Notes under the pieces: model-generated
Seen by the model: the letters and a program-made list of their open reading frames with translations, nothing else
What the model was told of the DNA's origin: nothing
The model's database searches: none
Part shown: in pieces, positions 36,610-40,516 of the stretch
How positions within the stretch are numbered: position 1 is the first letter of the stretch
How the letters are laid out: every line of letters starts with the position of its first letter
Position numbers and translations under genes: made by a program
Source: a virus
IMG/VR virus record: IMGVR_UViG_3300038441_001922
Location: 1-40,516 of that record
Length of the DNA stretch: 40,516 bases
Direction: 5' to 3' (one strand)

Positions 36610-36804
36610 ATGCAACCTGCCCGAAAAGCCTTTGCGCTGATGCATGTGCTGACGCAGAAGGAGATCGACGACCTGCCGCCTTTCGTCCGCAAGCGCTTCG
36701 CCGCCATGTGCCGCCAATTGGCGGATATGGCCGAGTCCCCGCCCAATCGCCTGCCGCCGCCCGGCATACTGCGCGACCTCCGTATGGGGGAACGCGCCCT
36801 ATGA
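36610..36804 (+). CDS. Small phage protein, 64 aa
   Basis: AGAGGAGAG lies 10 bases upstream of the ATG. The product reads MQPARKAFALMHVLTQKEID, followed by a helical segment (LPPFVRKRFAAMCRQLADMA) and a Pro-rich end. It ends in an ATGA overlap with the next small gene. Function unknown. Confidence 0.7.
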   Translation: MQPARKAFALMHVLTQKEIDDLPPFVRKRFAAMCRQLADMAESPPNRLPPPGILRDLRMGERAL

Positions 36805-36911
36805 GCGGCCACGCCGAGGACAAGCCGCCGCCGACGCCGCCCGGCCCGCAACCGTGGCCCGCTCCGCCGCCCGGCCCTCCACCCAGCGACCCAAGCCAGG
36901 ATTGCAAATGA
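36801..36911 (+). CDS. Proline-rich peptide, 36 aa
   Basis: ATGA overlaps on both sides (36801 and 36908). The product reads MSGHAEDKPPPTPPGPQPWP and is nearly all Pro after residue 8. It cannot fold alone; it could be a spacer gene that couples translation of the glycosyltransferase. Support is from the two overlaps. Confidence 0.5.
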   Translation: MSGHAEDKPPPTPPGPQPWPAPPPGPPPSDPSQDCK

Positions 36912-37708
36912 TGGACACCCAGGAGTACGGCCGCGTGCTGGCCACGGTTCCACCCGCCGACATCAAGGGCCTTACCCCTGCAGGGGACTGGCTCGCGATC
37001 GGCTGGTTCACCCCAGACTATCGCCCCCTGGCGGAGACCTTCGCCGGGAACCTCGATCACTACGGGATCCCCCACCACCTCTACGCTAAGCCCAAGCTCG
37101 ACGGCGGTGGGTGGAACACCCTGCGTAAGCCGTCGGTGGTCTTGGAGGCGATGGACGCCTACCCAGGCAAGACGCTGGTGCTCATGGATGTGGACTGCAT
37201 CGTCCGTGGGGATATCGCGCCGGTGGCGGATATCGCGGGCGATGTCGGCATCACCATCATCGCCCAGAATGTGCCGGGGCGCCGCGACCGCCGCTGGCGC
37301 CGCGGACGCGATGCTGAGTGGCGCCACTGGATTGCGGCAGAGTGCTCCTCCCGCGTGGTGGTATTCCGCCCGACGCCGGGCGCGCGTGCCTTCGCCACCG
37401 CATGGCAATGGCGCATCGACAACAGCCACGTGAACCATGATGAGCACAGCATGGTGTGGGCCTTCCTCGCCTCCACCGGCTCGGTGGCCTTCTCGTACAT
37501 CGACAAGCGCTACTCCGGACGCGAGGTCTCCGACCTGCCGGATGGCGTCATCGTTCACGATAGCGCGCATCACAAGCAGATCGTCAGCGTGCGCGGCCGG
37601 ATCAAGACCGCGCTACGCTCCTTGGAGCGGCAGTGGCTGCGCAGCGGCCGCTCGCGGGCGATGAAGCATCAGCTGCAAGCCGGTGCTACCAAGGTTCATC
37701 TCGGCTGA
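36908..37708 (+). CDS. Glycosyltransferase, GT-A fold (DxD)
   Basis: From the ATG at 36908 the product is 266 aa. The start of the fold is WLAIGWFTPDYRPLAETFAG, NLDHYGIPHHLYAKP, and the sugar-nucleotide motif is KTLVLMDVDCIVRGDI with DVD at 94-96 binding the metal. A second part with ECSSRVVVFRPTPGARAF and HVNHDEHSMVWAFLA resembles the acceptor side of GT-A enzymes such as family 8/77. It probably transfers a sugar to a cell-surface or phage component. A terminator follows the gene. Confidence 0.8.
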   Translation: MMDTQEYGRVLATVPPADIKGLTPAGDWLAIGWFTPDYRPLAETFAGNLDHYGIPHHLYAKPKLDGGGWNTLRKPSVVLEAMDAYPGKTLVLMDVDCIVRGDIAPVADIAGDVGITIIAQNVPGRRDRRWRRGRDAEWRHWIAAECSSRVVVFRPTPGARAFATAWQWRIDNSHVNHDEHSMVWAFLASTGSVAFSYIDKRYSGREVSDLPDGVIVHDSAHHKQIVSVRGRIKTALRSLERQWLRSGRSRAMKHQLQAGATKVHLG

Positions 37709-37743
37709 AACGCGTGCGGGGCGCGTCACCGGCCAGAGAGAGG

Positions 37744-37777
37744 GGGCGGGACCGGTGCCGATCCGGACCCGCCCTTT
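37744..37777 (+). terminator. Rho-independent terminator after the glycosyltransferase gene
   Basis: A 12-bp stem with one mismatch (37744-37755, GGGCGGGACCGG, and 37762-37773, CCGGACCCGCCC) is followed directly by TTTT (37774-37777). It stops rightward transcription before the leftward spanin genes, whose stop lies at 37780. Confidence 0.85.
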
Positions 37778-37779
37778 TC

Positions 37780-38085
37780 TCATTTCATTCCGCCGCAGAA
37801 CGCCGCGTAGGCCGCGTTGTGTCCGGCGATGAACACCCGCGCCTCTGCCGGCTTCACCTTACTGACCGCCCCCGAATAGGGCTTGAAGGCTTGCGAACAG
37901 GCCGGGCTCTTCAGCTTTCTTGGATCCGGACCCTCCGGCACCTGATACGCCTGGGACGTGGCGCAGGCGCTTGTAGCGGTCGAGAGCGCCGCGAGCAGCG
38001 CGAGCCTCGCCCATGGCCTTGGCAACGTCGGCCTCGGCCTTCTCGCGTGCCTTGACGGCGCCAGCGGCGCGCTGCTCCTCGTCAT
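37780..38085 (-). CDS. Rz1: Rz1-like outer-membrane spanin lipoprotein
   Basis: The 101-aa product has a basic N-region (about 1-26), a hydrophobic core (WARLALLAALS) and the lipobox TSAC with Cys41 the likely lipidated residue. The rest is short, Pro-containing and polar. It starts inside the preceding Rz gene in a different frame and ends 79 bases beyond it, the classical embedded/overlapping Rz1 arrangement. O-spanins with Rz disrupt the outer membrane at lysis. Confidence 0.8.
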   Translation of the reverse strand: MTRSSAPLAPSRHARRPRPTLPRPWARLALLAALSTATSACATSQAYQVPEGPDPRKLKSPACSQAFKPYSGAVSKVKPAEARVFIAGHNAAYAAFCGGMK

Positions 38086-38422
38086 CGAATCGTTCCTTCC
38101 ACTTTCCGATTTCCGCGATCGCGCGCGCCACGTCGGCGAGCGCCTTGTCCCGCTCTGTCGTGACCGTCTCCAGCTTCTTGGCGGCCGCCTTCACAAGGTG
38201 GGCGTCCCACTTCATCCCGAGCCGCATGCCGCCGGCGAAGCAGATGAGGCACAGGCAGCCTGCAGTCACGAAGGTGGCGGGGTTGGCCAGCATCTTGGCG
38301 AAGCCCTCCAGCGCCCATTTGAGGATGGTGGCGAAGAAGGTGACGATCGCTCCGAAGAACGTGCCGATGGCCGACAGGATGGGGCCGCCTGGGGCGACCC
38401 AGGTGAGGGCTTTCAACAGCAT
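37859..38422 (-). CDS. Rz: Rz-like inner-membrane spanin
   Basis: The 187-aa product has hydrophobic N-terminal segments (about 12-38 and 48-68, FVTAGCLCLICFAGGMRL) and a long coiled-coil region (75-145: KLETVTTERDKALADVARAI, EKAEADVAKAMGEARAARGA). This membrane anchor plus periplasmic coiled coil is the i-spanin layout. The overlapping Rz1 gene fixes the assignment. It sits upstream of the amidase and holin-like genes on the same strand. Confidence 0.78.
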   Translation of the reverse strand: MLLKALTWVAPGGPILSAIGTFFGAIVTFFATILKWALEGFAKMLANPATFVTAGCLCLICFAGGMRLGMKWDAHLVKAAAKKLETVTTERDKALADVARAIAEIGKWKERFDDEEQRAAGAVKAREKAEADVAKAMGEARAARGALDRYKRLRHVPGVSGAGGSGSKKAEEPGLFASLQALFGGGQ

Positions 38423-38540
38423 GGGGGTTGCTCCGTCTCATGAGCGGGTGTAGATGATCTGCATGATGCTTCGACCCACCCCACGGACAACGACACGACC
38501 GACCCGGTGAAGGACCGGGCTCGCTGTTTCGTGCGTTAAT
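38423..38540. other. 118-base spacer before the tRNA cluster
   Basis: A small stem CCCGGT/ACCGGG (near 38503-38519) lies in the stretch, which could process the leader of the tRNA transcript. No gene is seen. Confidence 0.3.
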
Positions 38541-38617
38541 CGGGGTGTAGCTCAGCTTGGTGGAGCGGCTGGTTTGGGACCAGCAGGTCGGAGGTTCAAA
38601 TCCTCTCACCCCGACCA
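38541..38617 (+). tRNA. tRNA-Pro (TGG)
   Basis: A 77-nt cloverleaf with CCA encoded. The acceptor pairs CGGGGTG/CACCCCG; the anticodon stem is GCTGG/CCAGC around TTTGGGA, anticodon TGG. The T arm has GGAGG-TTCAAAT-CCTCT with a weak pair. It is the first of three tRNA genes read rightward. Confidence 0.9.
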
Positions 38618-38621
38618 GAAT

Positions 38622-38698
38622 GCCAACGTAGCTCAGTTGGTAGAGCAGCCGCCTTGTAAGCGGCAGGTCGGGGGTTCAAATCCGCCCCGTTGGCACCA
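38622..38698 (+). tRNA. tRNA-Thr (TGT) with bulge in the T stem
   Basis: The acceptor GCCAACG/CGTTGGC and anticodon arm GCCGC-CTTGTAA-GCGGC (anticodon TGT) are regular; CCA is at 38696-38698. The T stem pairs GGGGG with CCGCCC and so leaves one G bulged: one base more than a standard tRNA-Thr. The tRNA may work less well, or the base may be a sequencing error. Confidence 0.85.
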
Positions 38699-38751
38699 CC
38701 GCCTTTGCAAGCATTCCGATCAGTTTGCGCACTTGCGCAAGTTGATGGGTT

Positions 38752-38827
38752 GCGCTCGTAGCTCAGAGGATAGAGCATCCGGTTCCGAACCGGGAGGCCG
38801 CAGGTTCGACTCCTGCCGAGCGCGCCA
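38752..38827 (+). tRNA. tRNA-Arg (CCG)
   Basis: A 76-nt cloverleaf with acceptor GCGCTCG/CGAGCGC, anticodon loop TTCCGAA (anticodon CCG), a regular T arm (GCAGG-TTCGACT-CCTGC) and CCA at 38825-38827. The gene ends two bases before the holin-like gene's stop on the other strand. Confidence 0.9.
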
Positions 38828-38829
38828 CA

Positions 38830-39261
38830 TCAAGTGCCGGCCGTCTCCTCTGCCGCCCGCTTCTCCTCCAGTTCCTGCTTGTCCGCGAGGTGGCGCAGGA
38901 ACACGACCGCGAGCAGCACACCCGTCACCCAAAGGGAGACGGCACCCCAGTCGATCTTGAACCACTTGGCCACCTCCTCCGTGGTGACGAGGGTGGTCTT
39001 CACCTCGCCGGCCACATCGGGGAGGGCACCGACGGCCCACACGATCACATCCCACAGCTGGGGGAGCCAGTCGGTGAGCCAGGCGACGGCCTTGAAGGTG
39101 CCGGCCACCAGGATGGCCACCAGGGTCTTGGAGCGGCGGACGGTGCGGAGGGTGCGCGCAGACTTGGCCATTCGCGCCCGAAGCTTCCGGGGTTTGGCGT
39201 CCGGCTTTTTGTCCGCTTTTGCACCTGGGGTTTGGGCTTGCGCAGTCATGGGTTGGCGCAC
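38830..39261 (-). CDS. Holin-like membrane protein
   Basis: The product is 143 aa from the GTG at 39261 or 139 aa from the ATG at 39249. The N-terminal 45 residues are Lys/Arg/Pro-rich. Hydrophobic segments (about 46-62, 68-80 and 108-126, WVTGVLLAVVFLRHLADK) are followed by a charged C-terminus (EEKRAAEETAG). The size, charged end and location between the amidase and spanin genes suggest a holin or holin-like protein. The exact topology is not certain. Confidence 0.6.
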   Translation of the reverse strand: MRQPMTAQAQTPGAKADKKPDAKPRKLRARMAKSARTLRTVRRSKTLVAILVAGTFKAVAWLTDWLPQLWDVIVWAVGALPDVAGEVKTTLVTTEEVAKWFKIDWGAVSLWVTGVLLAVVFLRHLADKQELEEKRAAEETAGT

Positions 39262-39299
39262 TCCGTAGTGGTGTCTCTGTCCGGGTTTTTGTCCGGTTT

Positions 39300-40274
39300 T
39301 CAGGCGCCCGCCACCAGCTCGCCGAGCACCTCACCCCGCACCTGCCCCAGGGGGAACAGCGGGTTGGTGTCCACCTTGCGGCCCGGCGAGATCTCCCAAT
39401 GGGTGGAGATGAACGAGATGGACGGGTAGGCCGCCGCCAGCGCCTTGCAGAGCGCCGTCACGGCCTCGATCTGCTCGGGCGTGTAGGGCAGCCACCAGCC
39501 GTCGCCGTGCGCCTTGGTGGCCTTGTGGACGATGCCGGAGTAGCCCGCCTGCCCGGTCTTGTGGAACCACGCCTTGCCCGCCGCGGAGAGCGCGCCGGGG
39601 TTCACGATCTCGATCCCGACCGTGAAGGAATTGCAGTTCGGCCGCCCCTTGTAGGAGGACGGGCCTGCGTGCCATGCCACGCGATCGAAGGGCACCATCT
39701 GCACGATGGTCCCGTCGAGGTCGACCACCACATGCGCGGAGGCCTTGGCCTCGGACTGGGAGAGCCAGCCCGTTGCCGAGGAGAGGGAAGGGCCGGCGGT
39801 GTCGTGGAGGATGATTCCCTCGGGCTTCAGGGCGCCCGACATGTTCGGGGTGGCGATGAACTGGACCGGCTTGCCGCCCCGGTAGAGGCGGCCGGCCTTG
39901 ATGGCGAGCGCGAGGCCGCCGCCGCTCACCGGCTCGGGACGAGCGGCGCCGGCATCGCTCGCGCCCTTCGCCTGAGCGCCATTGGCCTTGCTCGCGCGCG
40001 CGGCCCATGCCTTCTGCGCCGCCTCGGTGCGCGGTCCCGTCAGCCCGTCGACGGTGCCAGGGTCGAAACCGTCATCCTTCAGGATGATCTGCTCCGCGGC
40101 CATGCGGCACCGCTCGGGTGACCAGGTGGCCGAGAAGACCGGGATGCGGGTGAGGTTGGCCGCGATCAGCGCCGAGATGGCCGCCTCAGACTTCGGGCCC
40201 AGGTCGCCGTCGATCTCGTCATGGGGGTAGAGCCCGCGCGCCGCGAGGGCGCGCTGGAGGGTGGAGGCATCCAT
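39300..40274 (-). CDS. N-acetylmuramoyl-L-alanine amidase endolysin
   Basis: The 324-aa product has an N-terminal peptidoglycan-binding-like helical repeat (LQRALAARGLYPHDEIDGDLGPKSEAAI, with a second unit around 70-90) and a C-terminal amidase_2-type catalytic domain: GIILHDTAGPS (first zinc His), ASAHVVVDLDGTIVQMVPF, VAWHAG and the last FISTHWEISPGRKVDTNPLF with His and the Lys/Asp proton relay. It cleaves the amide between muramic acid and L-alanine. No signal peptide is present, so a holin is needed. Confidence 0.93.
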   Translation of the reverse strand: MDASTLQRALAARGLYPHDEIDGDLGPKSEAAISALIAANLTRIPVFSATWSPERCRMAAEQIILKDDGFDPGTVDGLTGPRTEAAQKAWAARASKANGAQAKGASDAGAARPEPVSGGGLALAIKAGRLYRGGKPVQFIATPNMSGALKPEGIILHDTAGPSLSSATGWLSQSEAKASAHVVVDLDGTIVQMVPFDRVAWHAGPSSYKGRPNCNSFTVGIEIVNPGALSAAGKAWFHKTGQAGYSGIVHKATKAHGDGWWLPYTPEQIEAVTALCKALAAAYPSISFISTHWEISPGRKVDTNPLFPLGQVRGEVLGELVAGA

Positions 40275-40322
40275 GTGGGGGTAGCCCTGTATCAGGTGGG
40301 AGGTTTCAGGTACGGAAGGAGG

Positions 40323-40427
40323 TCACTCGCCCTGCTGGGCGGTGCCGATGAGCCATGCGCCGATGGCGACGCCGACACCCAGAGCGCAGAGGTGGGATAG
40401 GGCAAGGCCCCAGATGGGCAGGGTCAC
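40323..40427 (-). CDS. Tiny membrane peptide, 34 aa
   Basis: The GTG at 40425-40427 is in a GTGA overlap with the gene upstream. The product reads VTLPIWGLALSHLCALGVGV and is almost entirely one membrane helix (AIGAWLIGTAQQGE end). Located upstream of the endolysin gene, it may belong to the lysis group. Too short for family assignment. Confidence 0.5.
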   Translation of the reverse strand: MTLPIWGLALSHLCALGVGVAIGAWLIGTAQQGE

Positions 40428-40516
40428 AGCACCCGGCCCTGCTTTGCTGCAAGGTAGGTGCGGAGCGATGCTATCTGCCCGTCCGTCAGGGCATAGTCAA
40501 ATTGGACGAGGCCGTA
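40424..40516 (-). CDS. Partial protein, C-terminal 30 residues
   Basis: A frame enters from the right edge and stops at 40424-40426 in a GTGA overlap with the tiny membrane gene. The visible end reads YGLVQFDYALTDGQIASLRT followed by YLAAKQGRVL. The start and family are outside the window. Confidence 0.5.
   Translation of the reverse strand, partial: YGLVQFDYALTDGQIASLRTYLAAKQGRVL

Overview
The window is a GC-rich (roughly two thirds G+C) stretch of a temperate tailed-phage genome whose host is most likely an alphaproteobacterium of the Hyphomicrobiales/Rhizobiales type. Reasons: an outer-membrane barrel with the WTGFYVGG opening usual in that order, a clamp protein of alphaproteobacterial look, dense ATGA/GTGA gene overlaps, many small phage-type genes, and a CI/Cro-like switch with an integrase. 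No capsid, portal, terminase or tail gene is visible, so the structural half lies outside. Phage genes flank the integrase-linked tRNA-like site on both sides, so this looks like attP in a free, circular or permuted phage genome rather than the edge of an integrated prophage.

Layout. 1-1370 (+): five small unknown genes, three starts of which share one ribosome-binding cassette. 1345-17480 (-): a long early-left operon with outer-membrane barrel, HNH nuclease, sliding clamp, DUF2303 pair, MT-A70 and N4/N6 DNA methyltransferases, ASCH protein, HslV-like protease, DHH phosphoesterase, J-domain protein, C5 methyltransferase, DnaA-domain-IV-like protein, DUF3310 protein, cupin-like protein and a winged-helix replication initiator. 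The initiator gene contains five iterons that look like an internal replication origin. 17723-20347 (-): six unknown genes. 20348-21366: a gap with a perfect parS-like palindrome and an initiator-type tRNA-Met gene. 21367-22449: divergent Cro-like and CI-like regulators with 17-bp operators. 22585-34468 (+): early-right operon with a structured leader, ERF annealing protein, YqaJ exonuclease, Ref-like HNH nuclease, MarR regulator, Gp37/Gp68 protein, a string of small genes, excisionase and tyrosine integrase. 34478-34693: attP-like tRNA fragment among repeated TTGTATAC motifs. 34708-40516: small membrane genes (one frameshifted), a second Xre-type regulator, a glycosyltransferase, an Rz/Rz1 spanin pair, three tRNA genes (Pro, Thr, Arg), a holin-like protein and an amidase endolysin.

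How it fits together. CI probably represses two outward early promoters through ATGGA/GTGGA-N7 inverted-repeat operators. Leftward transcription makes the replication kit (initiator with its own ori, DnaA-IV-like protein, J-protein, clamp) and the DNA-modification genes; rightward transcription makes the recombination genes and ends at int/attP. The most unusual points are the phage-borne parS-like site, the hairpin iterons inside the initiator gene, the initiator-type tRNA with non-canonical identity elements, a solitary HslV-like protease, and a repressor with an S24-like domain that seems to lack the cleavage serine. All gene functions are read from sequence motifs by eye; no database search was run.
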